A stretch of DNA of 64,000 bases. It comes from Actinocatenispora sera. GTDB lineage: Bacteria; Actinomycetota; Actinomycetes; Mycobacteriales; Micromonosporaceae. The stretch lies in assembly GCF_018324685.1 (NCBI RefSeq), contig NZ_AP023354.1, positions 1,426,001 through 1,490,000 on the forward strand, written 5' to 3'. Shown in pieces: positions 8,689 to 17,077 of the stretch. Under the pieces are notes generated by a model. That model ran no database searches, was not told the DNA's origin, and worked only from the letters and a program-made list of their open reading frames with translations. Position 1 is the first letter of the stretch. Each line of letters starts with the position of its first letter. A program made the translations under genes and the position numbers.

Positions 8689-11004
8689 GTGCCCACGCCC
8701 CGTCCTGCCCGAATCCTCGGCGCCATCCTGCTGATCCCCGCCGCCGTCCTGCTCGTCGTCGGGTTGCTGGTGCCGTTCCTCCGACTGCTCGCGGTTGCGG
8801 CGGTCACCACCTCGACCGCCGGCGACTCCCGGTTCACCGGCTTCGCCGCGTTCCGTGACCTGCCCGGCCGGTACTGGCACAGCTACCTCGGCGCGATCGC
8901 GCTGATCGGGCTGCCGCTGCTGGTGTCCCTGCTCGTCGCGCCGGCCATGGCGTACGTGCTGCGCCGCGCGGTCACCCCGGCCCGGCTCGCGGCCCGGGCG
9001 ATCGCCGCCGTCCTGCTCGCCGGGTGTGCGCCGCTGGTGATCACCGTCGGGTGGCCGGGGCTGCGGCACCGGGTGTTCGCCGGCCCGCCCGCGCTCGACC
9101 TGGCGGTACTGGCCGGCACCCTGCTCGCGGTGGCACTCGGGGTGGCGCTGCTCGCGACGCTCACCGCCGGTACCGGCCGGTCTCTCGCCGCGGTCGCCGG
9201 CGTGCTGGTGCTCGCTACGCTCGCGCTCGGCTGGCAGCTGATCACCGTGCCCGGCCAGGTCGGCTCGTCGGTCACCGGCGGTTCCGGGGGCCTGTGGACA
9301 CCCGCGTACGCGGCGCGGTTCGCGCTGTCCGCCGGCGACGAGCAGTACGGGTCGCGTCGCGCCGCGATGGCCGTCGTGCTGCTCGTCGTGGTCGGCGCCT
9401 GCGGCCTGGCGGCCTGGCTCGGTGGGCTGTTGCTGCGGCCACGGCTGGTACTGGCGGCGCGCCGATCCGAGCCGCTGGCACCGCCCGCCCACCGGCGCGA
9501 CGCGGTCCATCTCGCCGCGGGCGCGGCGCTCGCGGTCCTGGTGGTGGCGGCGCTGGCCGCGGTGCTGATCCCGATCCCGGCGGCGAGTGGTCGGCCCGAC
9601 CCGTTCGTCCGATTGCTCGGTACCGCGCTGGCCGGGCCCGCGCTCGTCTCGCTGGGCGCCGTCGTGATCGCCGCCGCGGCCGGCATCGCGATCGGTGCGT
9701 TGCGGCCGGCCGGCCAGCACAGCTGGTGGCTGCTACTGCCGTTCGCGCCGGCCCTGTTCGTCACCATGGGGCCGCTGGAGGCGCTGGACCGGCAGTTCGA
9801 TCCGGCGCCGGCCGGGCTGATCTGCGTACCGGCGGTGTTCGGGTTCGCGCTGCTCGCCGCCGGTCACCGGGACCGGTGGCTGCGCCGGCGCGGCACCGGC
9901 GACCGGTTCGCCTGGCGTGCCCTGCTCGCCCCGGCCGCGCCCTTCGCGGTACTCGCCTGGTTGGCCGCGCTGCTGGTCGAGACGGTCGATCCGGCCGGCG
10001 CCGGCACGATGCTCGACCGCCTCGGCGTGACCAGCTCCACCGCGGTGCTGCTCGTCGCGCCGCTCGCGGTGCTCGCCGCGGTCCTGCTGATCGTCCTGCA
10101 GCTCGGCTACCTGGACCGGCTGACTCTGGTCGTGGCGACCGACACCACCGACCCGACCGGTCCCGAAGCTGACGCGCCGGCCGCGTCGCCCGATGGCGCG
10201 GACTCCGTTGTCCCGCATGCGAAAGACGACAGCGGTACGGAGACCGCCGAGGCGGCGCCGGTGCGCCGGGGCCGCGGTCTGCGCCGGTCGCGGCGAGCGT
10301 CCGGCGCCACGCCGTCGCAGGACGCGGCCGGCGACCCGAACGGCGCCGACGCGCCGACGACCGCCGGTCCGGATCCGGTACCGGCGGGGGCGGCCGCCGC
10401 GTCGCCGGCCGCCGGGCAGGCGCCGGCCGACGACGAGATGAGCGAGTGGCTCGGCTCGCTGCGCGGCACGGACCCGAAGCGCGCGCAGTCGGTGGACGAG
10501 ATGCCGGCGAAGCGCGCCGCGACCCCGCGCCAGCGACGGGCCGGTGCTGCATCCGGTACCTCGAAGCCGGCCGCGAAACGGACCGGCACCGCCCGGGCGG
10601 CCGGCTCCGCGAAGGCGGCCGGCGAGCCGGACGCCGCCGACTCCGCGAACGTGGCGGGCGAGCCGTCGGCCGGCTCCGCGCAGGCGGCCGGTACGCAGGC
10701 GGCAAGCACCGCGAACGCCGAGCGCTCGGCCGGAGCGGCGCCGGACGCCGACGTGCCGCCGCAGCCGGGCCGGCCGGCGGCGAGCGACGGGTCGGCGCGC
10801 GGGGAGGCGGGTGACGACGGGCAGGCCGGCGTCGGCGCCGCCCCGAAGGACGCCGGCACCGGCAACCACCGCGACGCGGGCACACCGGGTCGGGCCGCGA
10901 AGCGGGCGGCGGGCGCCGGCAAGCGGCGCAACGCGAAGAAGCCGCCGGCACCACGAGCGGCCGAGGAGTCCATTGTGGACAAAGCCGGCCCCGGGGACGC
11001 CTGA
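8689..11004 (+). CDS. Second permease-like membrane protein with long disordered tail
   Basis: A 771-residue paralogue of the preceding gene. It has about twelve membrane segments (residues about 8-480) with the matching internal segment AGIAIGALRPAGQHSWWLLL. A tail of about 290 residues follows, rich in Ala, Gly, Ser, Lys and Arg, with repeated SAKAAGEPDAADSAN-like units. The tail is basic in places (KRAAGAGKRRNAKKPP), as expected of a disordered cytoplasmic region. The GTG start at 8689 has only a weak site upstream (AGAGTGAGG). It follows the first gene by 99 bp, so they are probably co-expressed and may form a heterodimer. No substrate can be assigned. Confidence 0.75.
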   Translation: MPTPRPARILGAILLIPAAVLLVVGLLVPFLRLLAVAAVTTSTAGDSRFTGFAAFRDLPGRYWHSYLGAIALIGLPLLVSLLVAPAMAYVLRRAVTPARLAARAIAAVLLAGCAPLVITVGWPGLRHRVFAGPPALDLAVLAGTLLAVALGVALLATLTAGTGRSLAAVAGVLVLATLALGWQLITVPGQVGSSVTGGSGGLWTPAYAARFALSAGDEQYGSRRAAMAVVLLVVVGACGLAAWLGGLLLRPRLVLAARRSEPLAPPAHRRDAVHLAAGAALAVLVVAALAAVLIPIPAASGRPDPFVRLLGTALAGPALVSLGAVVIAAAAGIAIGALRPAGQHSWWLLLPFAPALFVTMGPLEALDRQFDPAPAGLICVPAVFGFALLAAGHRDRWLRRRGTGDRFAWRALLAPAAPFAVLAWLAALLVETVDPAGAGTMLDRLGVTSSTAVLLVAPLAVLAAVLLIVLQLGYLDRLTLVVATDTTDPTGPEADAPAASPDGADSVVPHAKDDSGTETAEAAPVRRGRGLRRSRRASGATPSQDAAGDPNGADAPTTAGPDPVPAGAAAASPAAGQAPADDEMSEWLGSLRGTDPKRAQSVDEMPAKRAATPRQRRAGAASGTSKPAAKRTGTARAAGSAKAAGEPDAADSANVAGEPSAGSAQAAGTQAASTANAERSAGAAPDADVPPQPGRPAASDGSARGEAGDDGQAGVGAAPKDAGTGNHRDAGTPGRAAKRAAGAGKRRNAKKPPAPRAAEESIVDKAGPGDA

Positions 11005-11200
11005 CCGGCCCGGCACCGCGGACGAACGGCGCCGCGTGCCCGGCCGACCGACCCCGACACCCAGCTTCGGTCCGGTCACCTGCGTGCGACCCCACCTACG
11101 ATGCGGTCGCACGTGCCTGCGACTGACTCCATCCCACGCCTTCGTCCCGGTCACCCGGTACGACTCGCCGTCGAGGCGGGCGCGGGTGGTCAGCGTGGCC

Positions 11201-11310
11201 CTGCGGTGTGGTTCCACGTGTTCGCGGGTCGCCCCACCTGCGGTGTGGCGCCGCGTGCTTGCGGGTCGCCCCACCTGCGTGTGGCGCGACGTGCGGGGTG
11301 TGCTGGTGCG
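11201..11310. repeat. 37-bp tandem repeat
   Basis: Three units begin at 11201, 11238 and 11275, each opening CTGCGGTGTGG or CTGCGTGTGG and running through GCGGGTCGCCCCAC. Looser relatives (CACCTGCGTGCGACC) occur from 11078. The array sits in the 319-bp gap between the convergent membrane protein (ends 11004) and hydrolase (ends 11324). I see no gene in that gap. Confidence 0.75.
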
Positions 11311-11323
11311 GTCGGGCGGGTCG

Positions 11324-12166
11324 TCAGGCTGGGGTTTCGGTGCGGGAGGCGGGCCGGTCGTTGCCGGGGCGGGCCAGGCTGGTGAGCGCCGTCAGTACCC
11401 GGGGCCAGGCCGGCGCGGCCGGATCGACCACGGCGAAATGGTCCGCGCCGTCCAGCTCGATCAGCCGCAGCCCGTGCCGGCCGGCGTAGTCCCGGGTCAG
11501 CACGATCGGCACCCGGCCGTCGCTCGGTCCCTGCAGCAGCACCGTCGGTACCTCCGGGGCCGGCAGTGCTGCCGGATCGGCCGCGGCGTACCGGTCCGGA
11601 TGCTTGCCTGGACCGCCGCCCATCAGCGCGCCGGCGGCACCGAGGTCGAGGCCGCGCCGGTACGTCTCGGCCAGGTCGCAGACCGGCGCCAGCCCCAGCA
11701 CCCCGCGTACCGGCGGGGCGGTGTCCCGGCGGCCGGGCGCGCCGGGCGGCAAGCGGTGCCGCAGCGCCCCCCACAGCGCCAGGTGACCGCCGGCCGAGTG
11801 CCCCGCGTACACGGCCGGGCCCGGCTCGACACGGCCCGGCGCGGCGGCGGCGAGCAGCGCCGGCGTGGCGTCCAGCGCCGCGGCGACGTCGGTGAACGTG
11901 GCGGGCCAGCCGCCGCCGTCGCCGGTTCGCCGGTACTCCGGGCAGGCGACCGCATAGCCCCGCCTGGCGAAATCGGCGGCAAGCGACGCCAGGTAGCCGC
12001 GGTCGACGTCGTGCCGCCAGTACCCGCCGTGCAGCACGAGCACGAGTTGCCCGGCCCCGCGCGCCGGCAGCCAGCCGTCGACCACCTGGTCGGGCAGCTC
12101 CCCGTACCGCATCGTCACGTCCGGTTGCGGGCCGGGACGTGACAGTATGTCCCGTTGCTCGGCCAT
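11324..12166 (-). CDS. Alpha/beta hydrolase (esterase/arylformamidase-like)
   Basis: A 280-residue protein with a complete alpha/beta-hydrolase set: oxyanion HGGYW (46-50), nucleophile elbow GHSAG (122-126, Ser124), acid Asp216 in GPSDGRVP and base His243 in DGADHF. The HGG motif and size resemble the hormone-sensitive-lipase-like and kynurenine-formamidase-like branches. No tryptophan-pathway genes flank it, so the substrate is open. The ATG at 12166 follows GGGAGGG. It is probably a cytoplasmic ester or amide hydrolase. It is divergent from bpa across a 454-bp gap filled by the 27-bp repeat array. Confidence 0.85.
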   Translation of the reverse strand: MAEQRDILSRPGPQPDVTMRYGELPDQVVDGWLPARGAGQLVLVLHGGYWRHDVDRGYLASLAADFARRGYAVACPEYRRTGDGGGWPATFTDVAAALDATPALLAAAAPGRVEPGPAVYAGHSAGGHLALWGALRHRLPPGAPGRRDTAPPVRGVLGLAPVCDLAETYRRGLDLGAAGALMGGGPGKHPDRYAAADPAALPAPEVPTVLLQGPSDGRVPIVLTRDYAGRHGLRLIELDGADHFAVVDPAAPAWPRVLTALTSLARPGNDRPASRTETPA

Positions 12167-12265
12167 CGCCGCCCTCCCGGATCCGTACCGCCGGGTAGGT
12201 CATATCACGTCCCGGCTGCCAGGGATGTCTTCGTAGCGCCCACCCGGCTGCGCCGGGCCCGTTTG

Positions 12266-12506
12266 CCCGGCGCCGGGTCGCGAGCCCACCCACCCGGCGC
12301 CGGGTCGCGAGCCCACCCACCCGGCGCCGGGCCGCGAGCCCACGCACCCGGCGCCGGGTCGCGAGCCCACCCACCCGGCGCCGGGCCGCGAGCCCACGCA
12401 CCCGGCGCCGGCCGCGGGCCACCCACCCGGCGCCTGGCCGCGAGCCCACCCACTCGGCGCCAGGTCGCGAGCCCACGCACCCGGAGCCTGGCCGCGAACC
12501 GCCCAC
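12266..12506. repeat. 27-bp tandem repeat array carrying CCCGGCGCCGGG palindromes
   Basis: About nine units follow one another. Five exact-length copies start at 12266, 12293, 12320, 12347 and 12374, then four slightly varied ones. The core of the best copies, CCCGGCGCCGGG, is a 12-bp perfect palindrome followed by TCGCGAGCCCACCCA. Because 27 is divisible by three, long repeat-peptide frames appear on both strands (HPPGAGSRA-type), but no start, ribosome site or codon bias supports them. The array lies between divergent hydrolase and bpa, so it is upstream of both. Confidence 0.85.
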
Positions 12507-12620
12507 CCCGGCGGCGGCGCAGCCGGTCGCGGCCCCTGGCAGGGAGCTGCACCCCGATCATGAAGACACCCGCCAGGGCCGGGTTCGCGGATGGCGCGGG
12601 TCGTGCGTCAGGATGGAGGC

Positions 12621-13208
12621 ATGACCGAGACACCGCGCGAGCAGCAGCAGTCCGACCAGGCGGAGTCCCGCACCGTGCTGGTGGTGGGGCCGGACGGTCG
12701 GCCGGTCGGCGCCGTCGACGTCGACCCGGCCGAGGCGGACGCGGCGAAGGACCCGGCCAGCCAGATCGAGCAGCCGGCCAAGGTGATGCGGATCGGCAGC
12801 ATGATCAAGCAACTGCTGGAGGAGGTCCGGGCCGCGCCGCTGGACGAGGCCGGCCGGCAGCGGCTCAAGGAGATCCACGCCCGGTCGATCGTCGAGCTGG
12901 AGGAGGGGCTGGCGCCCGAGCTGCGGGAGGAGCTCGACCGGCTGTCGCTGCCGTTCAACGACGACGCGACGCCGACCGAGCCGGAGCTGCGGATCGCGCA
13001 GGCGCAGCTGGTCGGCTGGTTGGAGGGGCTGTTCCACGGCATTCAGGCGGCGCTGATGGCGCAGCAGATGGCGGCCCGGATGCAGCTCGACCAGATCCGC
13101 GGCGGCCAGCGTCCGGCGCTGCCCGCCGGCCAGGCCGGCATGATGATGCCCGGCGTCCCCGGCGGCGAGCACCCCGAGCCCCCCAACCGCACCGGCCAGT
13201 ACCTCTGA
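12621..13208 (+). CDS. bpa: Bacterial proteasome activator (Bpa/PafE)
   Basis: A 195-residue protein of the DUF2587 family. Members form a dodecameric ring that opens the actinobacterial 20S proteasome gate for ATP-independent degradation of unfolded proteins. The C-terminus is GQYL, the family's docking motif for the proteasome alpha ring. The central helices (KVMRIGSMIKQLLEEVRAAP, then IVELEEGLAPELREELDRLS) match the family's four-helix bundle. The N-terminus (about 1-50) is acidic and probably disordered, also typical. The ATG at 12621 follows GGAGG (12615-12619), better than the open frame further upstream. The proteasome genes are not in this window. Confidence 0.93.
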   Translation: MTETPREQQQSDQAESRTVLVVGPDGRPVGAVDVDPAEADAAKDPASQIEQPAKVMRIGSMIKQLLEEVRAAPLDEAGRQRLKEIHARSIVELEEGLAPELREELDRLSLPFNDDATPTEPELRIAQAQLVGWLEGLFHGIQAALMAQQMAARMQLDQIRGGQRPALPAGQAGMMMPGVPGGEHPEPPNRTGQYL

Positions 13209-13235
13209 CGCCCCGCCGCCGCACCCCCTCCGGCC

Positions 13236-13315
13236 GTTGATCAAGGGATTCGTGCATAGCGTCCAGCAACGACGCGTCCGAATCCCTTGATCAACTCTCC
13301 GAGCCCTTGATCAAC
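13236..13315. repeat. REP-like intergenic palindromic element, copy 2
   Basis: Perfect 17-bp arms GTTGATCAAGGGATTCG (13236-13252) and CGAATCCCTTGATCAAC (13279-13295) enclose a 26-base loop containing GTCCAGCAACGACGCGTC. A further CCCTTGATCAAC half-site follows at 13304-13315. It is the same architecture as 3611-3713 and again lies between convergent genes (bpa and a HAD phosphatase). Confidence 0.8.
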
Positions 13316-13369
13316 TCGCCGCGAGGGTCGGTTCGCTGCGGAGAGCTGTTCGACGCCGAGGGTCGGGGG

Positions 13370-14173
13370 TCAGTCGATCGGGGCGGGCGCGAACAGCCGA
13401 TCGAGGTAGTCGGCGAGGCCGTCCTCGTCGTTGCTCGCGGTGACGGCGTCGGCGGCCGCTCGTACCGCCGGTTCCGCGTTGGACATCGCCACGCTGTGCC
13501 CGACGAAACCGAACATCGGCAGGTCGTTGGGCATGTCACCGAACGCGACGATGTCCTCCGGCGCCACCCCGTACCGCCGGGCGACCCAGGCGAGGCCGGT
13601 GGCCTTGGTGACGCCGGCGGCGGAGATCTCGATCAGGCAGTCGTGCGAGGAGCGGGTCACCTCGGCGACGCCGTACAGGCTCGCCGCCATCTGCTCGGCC
13701 ACCGCGTCGGGTGCGCCGTCGAGCCGGGCCAGCAGCTTGATCGCCGGCGCCGCGATCAGCTCGGCGAGCTCGCCGGGCCGGACCCGGGGGGAGACCTCCG
13801 CGACCGGGTAGTGCCGCTCGTGCCGAAGCCCGTCGTGGGTCTCCGCGGCGAACGCGATGTCCGGGTAGCTGTCCTGGAGCCGGCCGACGACGTCGGCGAG
13901 CAGCTCCGGCGCGAGCGGCCGGTGCTCGACGACCCGGTCGGCGGCGGCGTCGTAGATCACCGCGCCGTTGGAGCAGACGGTCAGCGCGGACGGGGTGCCG
14001 GTCTGCGCGATCACCTCGGCCAGCCAGCGGATCGGCCGCCCGGTCACCATCACGAACGGCACGCCGCGCTCGCCCAGCCGGCGCAGCGCGGCGAGGGTGC
14101 GCGCCCCCACGGTCCGGTCGGTACGCAGCAGGGTGCCGTCGAGGTCGCTCGCGACCAGTGCGGGAGGAGTCAT
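13370..14173 (-). CDS. HAD-family phosphatase (Cof/IIB type)
   Basis: A 267-residue cytoplasmic hydrolase of the haloacid dehalogenase superfamily, Cof-like subgroup. Motif I is DLDGT (nucleophile Asp10, acid Asp12), motif II is the threonine in MVTGRP, motif III is the lysine in KATGLAWV, and motif IV is GDMPNDLPM. The large C2-type cap between motifs II and III is present, as expected for sugar-phosphate or flavin-phosphate phosphatases. The ATG at 14173 has GGAGGGG just upstream; an in-frame ATG lies at 14182. A paralogue lies at 17078-17887. The substrate is unknown. Confidence 0.88.
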   Translation of the reverse strand: MTPPALVASDLDGTLLRTDRTVGARTLAALRRLGERGVPFVMVTGRPIRWLAEVIAQTGTPSALTVCSNGAVIYDAAADRVVEHRPLAPELLADVVGRLQDSYPDIAFAAETHDGLRHERHYPVAEVSPRVRPGELAELIAAPAIKLLARLDGAPDAVAEQMAASLYGVAEVTRSSHDCLIEISAAGVTKATGLAWVARRYGVAPEDIVAFGDMPNDLPMFGFVGHSVAMSNAEPAVRAAADAVTASNDEDGLADYLDRLFAPAPID

Positions 14174-14265
14174 CCCCTCCATCTTGCCGGTCGGCACGCC
14201 CGGCCGCCGCTCGCTGTGGCCACGGCCATAGCCGCCGGTCGATGTCCGGTGCGTCGCCGGAGATG

Positions 14266-15948
14266 TCAGTTGTAGTACTTCGGGTCGCAACCCACGGACT
14301 TCATCACCTTGTCCGGTACCCGCTGGCCCTTCGTCCAGTCCGGCTGCCCACCGCCCGGGCCGGGTTCGCAGATGCTGGTACCGAGCACGAGCTGGATCCA
14401 CCTGCCGTTCTTGTACTGGAGTACCACCACGGCCGGGTCGGTCGCCTGGCCGCCGTTCTGCCCGAACACGTGGACGCCGGCGAACCCGCCGGCGCAGACG
14501 ACGTCGCCGTGCACCGCGACGTTCGAGCCGTCCGTCGTACCGCCGCCGCCATTGGTGTCCGGTGACACCGACTGCTGCACCTGTTCGTTGGTCGGGCACG
14601 GATCCGACGGGCCGGGGCTCGGGGTCTTCGCACCGCCGGCGGCCCGGTTCGGGTCGGCGCTGGGGCTGTCGCCCGGGTCGGCGCTGGCGCCGAACTTCTC
14701 CCACGGTTGCAGGATCACCGCGGTCGCACCGGCGGCCAGCAGGAACGCCGCAGCGGCCACCGGCGGCAGCCAGCGTCGCCGCCGCCGTTCCGGTACGGCC
14801 GGCGCCGGCTCCGGCTGCGGCACGGTGATGCCCGGGTCGAGCCGGTCCATCGCCCGGGCGACCCGCGGGGACAGCGCCGGCGCACCGGGCGAGTGCAGCG
14901 CGCCCTCGGCGACCGCCGTCTCCGGCTGCTCCAGTACGGTCGGGGCCACGGTCAGCGCCCGGTGCAGCGCCTGCCCGACGAGCGGGATCCGGCTGGAGCC
15001 GCCGACCAGGAACACCCCCGCCAGCTCGGCCGCCCCCGTACCGGACCGGCCGATCGTCGCGGCGGTCTCGGCGACCGCGGCCTGCACCAGCGGCGCCGCC
15101 AGCGCCTCGAACTCGGCCCGGGTCAGGTGCGTCGCGGTCGGCAGGCCGGGTACGTGCACGCCGGCCTGGCTGGCCCGGGACAGGATCTCCTTCGCGGCCC
15201 GGACGTCCTGCCAGATCAGCGCCCGGTCGCGCAGGTCGGCGGGGGAGCGTGGAGTGGACAACCGGGCCCACTTGTCGGGTGCCTGCCGCTGGATCGGCCC
15301 GGCGAGGTGTCCGATGATCGCCGCGTCGATGTCGATGCCGCCGACCGTGTCCAGCCCGCCGGTGGCGGCGACGACCAGCCGGCCGCCGGCCGGCCGGACC
15401 ACCGCGACGTCCAGCGTGCCGCCGCCGAAGTCGAACACCGCGAGCCCCTGCCCGGCGACCAGCCGGCTGCCGAGCACGGTCGTGAAGTAGCAGGCGGCCG
15501 CGATCGGCTCGGCGACCAGCCCGGACACCGGCAGGCCGGCGCGCCGCGCCGCCTCGGTGAGCACGCCCCGCCGCGCCGGGCCCCACGCCACCGGATGTGT
15601 CAGTACGGTCGGGGGCAGGACGCCGGCGACCCGCCGCGCCTCGTCCGCCACCCGGCGCAGCACCGCGGCGACCAGCTCGACCACCGGTACCTCGCGGTCG
15701 CCGAGCAACACCGTCCCGTCGTCGATCCGCCGCTTCGGGTGCGGCTCGAACCGGGCCGGGTCGTCCCGGGACAGGTGGGCGGCGTCCCGGCCGACGAGCA
15801 GGCTGCCGTCGGCCGCGGCGAACACCGCCGACGGCAGCAGCGGCGAGCCGTCGAACAGCAGCGTGCGGCTGCGCCCGCCGGCGTCGCGCAGCAGCGCCAC
15901 GGTGTTGGAGCTGCCGAAGTCGATGGACAGTGCGAGCGGCTCGGCCAC
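14266..15948 (-). CDS. Membrane-anchored Hsp70-like ATPase
   Basis: A 560-residue protein. Residues about 5-375 form an actin/Hsp70 ATPase: phosphate-1 loop DFGSSNT (10-16), phosphate-2 FDFGGGTLD (172-180) and adenosine motif VGGSSRIP (315-322). The DnaK substrate-binding domain is absent. After a Pro-rich linker and RRRRRW (388-393) comes one membrane helix (about 394-413). An extracytoplasmic domain with at least four cysteines (C449, C482, C543, C555 approximately) ends CDPKYYN. This architecture, a cytoplasmic Hsp70 head joined to an external sensor, is known in actinobacteria, but its role is unclear. It could link external conditions to a cytoplasmic client. Confidence 0.85.
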   Translation of the reverse strand: MAEPLALSIDFGSSNTVALLRDAGGRSRTLLFDGSPLLPSAVFAAADGSLLVGRDAAHLSRDDPARFEPHPKRRIDDGTVLLGDREVPVVELVAAVLRRVADEARRVAGVLPPTVLTHPVAWGPARRGVLTEAARRAGLPVSGLVAEPIAAACYFTTVLGSRLVAGQGLAVFDFGGGTLDVAVVRPAGGRLVVAATGGLDTVGGIDIDAAIIGHLAGPIQRQAPDKWARLSTPRSPADLRDRALIWQDVRAAKEILSRASQAGVHVPGLPTATHLTRAEFEALAAPLVQAAVAETAATIGRSGTGAAELAGVFLVGGSSRIPLVGQALHRALTVAPTVLEQPETAVAEGALHSPGAPALSPRVARAMDRLDPGITVPQPEPAPAVPERRRRRWLPPVAAAAFLLAAGATAVILQPWEKFGASADPGDSPSADPNRAAGGAKTPSPGPSDPCPTNEQVQQSVSPDTNGGGGTTDGSNVAVHGDVVCAGGFAGVHVFGQNGGQATDPAVVVLQYKNGRWIQLVLGTSICEPGPGGGQPDWTKGQRVPDKVMKSVGCDPKYYN

Positions 15949-16020
15949 TCGGTCTCCTCGGGGGTGGGAGGGGCGGAGTTCATGATCGACTGCCCGCGCC
16001 GGGGTTGTCCACCGAGCGGG

Positions 16021-16860
16021 TCAGCCCACCGGGTTGGAGAGCGTACCGACGCCGTCCACGGTGATGTCCACGATGTCGCCCGACCGCAACGTGAACGCCA
16101 GTTCCGGCACCACGCAGGTACCGGTGAGCAGCACCGCGCCCTGCGGGAAGTCCAGCTCGGTGTACAGCCAGCCGGCGAGCTCGTCCAGGCCACGGTGCAG
16201 CTGCTTGGTGTTGGCGTCGCCGGCGAACACCTCGACGCCGTCGCGCCGGATGGTCAGGTGGATGCCGAGGTCACCGGCGTCGGGCAGGGCGGCGACGGGC
16301 ACGATGCCGGGGCCGAGCGCGCACGAGCCGCGCCAGATCTTCGCCTGCGGCAGGTACAGCGGGTTCTGCCCCTCGATGCCGCGCGAGGTCAGGTCGTTGC
16401 CGACGGTGTACCCGACGAGCGCGCCGGCGTGGTCCAGCACCAGCGCCAGCTCCGGCTCGGGTACGTCGTTGCCGGAGTCGGCGCGCACCCGCACCGGCTG
16501 GTCCGGCCCGACCACCCGCCAGGCCGGCGCCTTGAAGAACAGCTCGGGCCGGTCCGCCTCGTACACCAGCTCGTACACGTCGGCCTGGCCGGACTCCTCG
16601 ACCCGGGCCTGGCGGGATCGCTGGTAGGTGACGCCGGCGGCCCACACCTCGGTACGGCCGTCGACCGGCGGCAGGTAGGCGAGCTGGTCTGCCGGGTGGG
16701 TCGGGCCGGACGGGTCGGTGACCGCGGCGGCGAAGCCGTCGGCGCCGCGGGCGAGCAGGTCGGCGATCGTCACGCCGGGCAGCGTGGTGACCGTGTCCCC
16801 GTCCCCTACGCCGACCTCCGGCTGGCCGGACTGCGGGTTGCTGAACCGTACGACCTGCAT
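16021..16860 (-). CDS. Fumarylacetoacetate hydrolase family protein
   Basis: A 279-residue protein. The metal-binding set of the FAH family is visible: E135 and E137 in EPELALVLD, D156 in GYTVGNDLTSR, and the FFKAP lysine at about 110. The family includes 2-keto-3-deoxy-sugar-acid dehydratases, acylpyruvases and decarboxylases. This sequence (WAAGVTYQRSRQARVEES) resembles the fumarylacetoacetate-hydrolase-like group acting on sugar acids or 2-oxo acids. The specific reaction is not decidable here. The start ATG at 16860 follows GGGAG. No obvious pathway partner is adjacent. Confidence 0.85.
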   Translation of the reverse strand: MQVVRFSNPQSGQPEVGVGDGDTVTTLPGVTIADLLARGADGFAAAVTDPSGPTHPADQLAYLPPVDGRTEVWAAGVTYQRSRQARVEESGQADVYELVYEADRPELFFKAPAWRVVGPDQPVRVRADSGNDVPEPELALVLDHAGALVGYTVGNDLTSRGIEGQNPLYLPQAKIWRGSCALGPGIVPVAALPDAGDLGIHLTIRRDGVEVFAGDANTKQLHRGLDELAGWLYTELDFPQGAVLLTGTCVVPELAFTLRSGDIVDITVDGVGTLSNPVG

Positions 16861-17077
16861 CTGGTGCTCCCTCCGCGGCGCCCCGACGGTACGCGGGGTG
16901 CGCGCCGCCCGCCGTCATGGTCGCGGCGCCACCCTGCACGACGCAAGCCCAGAGATCCGATGATTCGTGCGCCGGGCTGGAGGTCACCGGGCCGGCGCGG
17001 GAATCTGGCCTGACGGGAGGGAACCCGACCCCGAACGGGCCGACCGCGGGTGCCGGTGGCCGCGGTGGCGCCGGCGG

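Noticed and set aside
5251-9720. 1489-residue minus-strand open frame
   Set aside because: It is antisense to two membrane-protein genes and out of frame with the serine hydrolase. The composition is Arg/Gly/Gln low complexity, typical of high-GC shadow frames.
1201-12506. Tandem arrays considered as CRISPR
   Set aside because: Units are contiguous without unique spacers, and no cas genes are present.
12155-13240. Long plus-strand open frame across the 27-bp array with HPPGAGSRA peptide repeats
   Set aside because: The frame stays open only because the unit is divisible by three and then runs antisense-frame through bpa. There is no ribosome site or codon bias. The true gene there is bpa from 12621.
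13370-15586. 738-residue minus-strand frame joining the HAD phosphatase to sequence upstream
   Set aside because: Only the last 267 residues are the HAD enzyme. The rest is an off-frame reading of the Hsp70-like gene. The real start is the ATG at 14173 with GGAGGGG.
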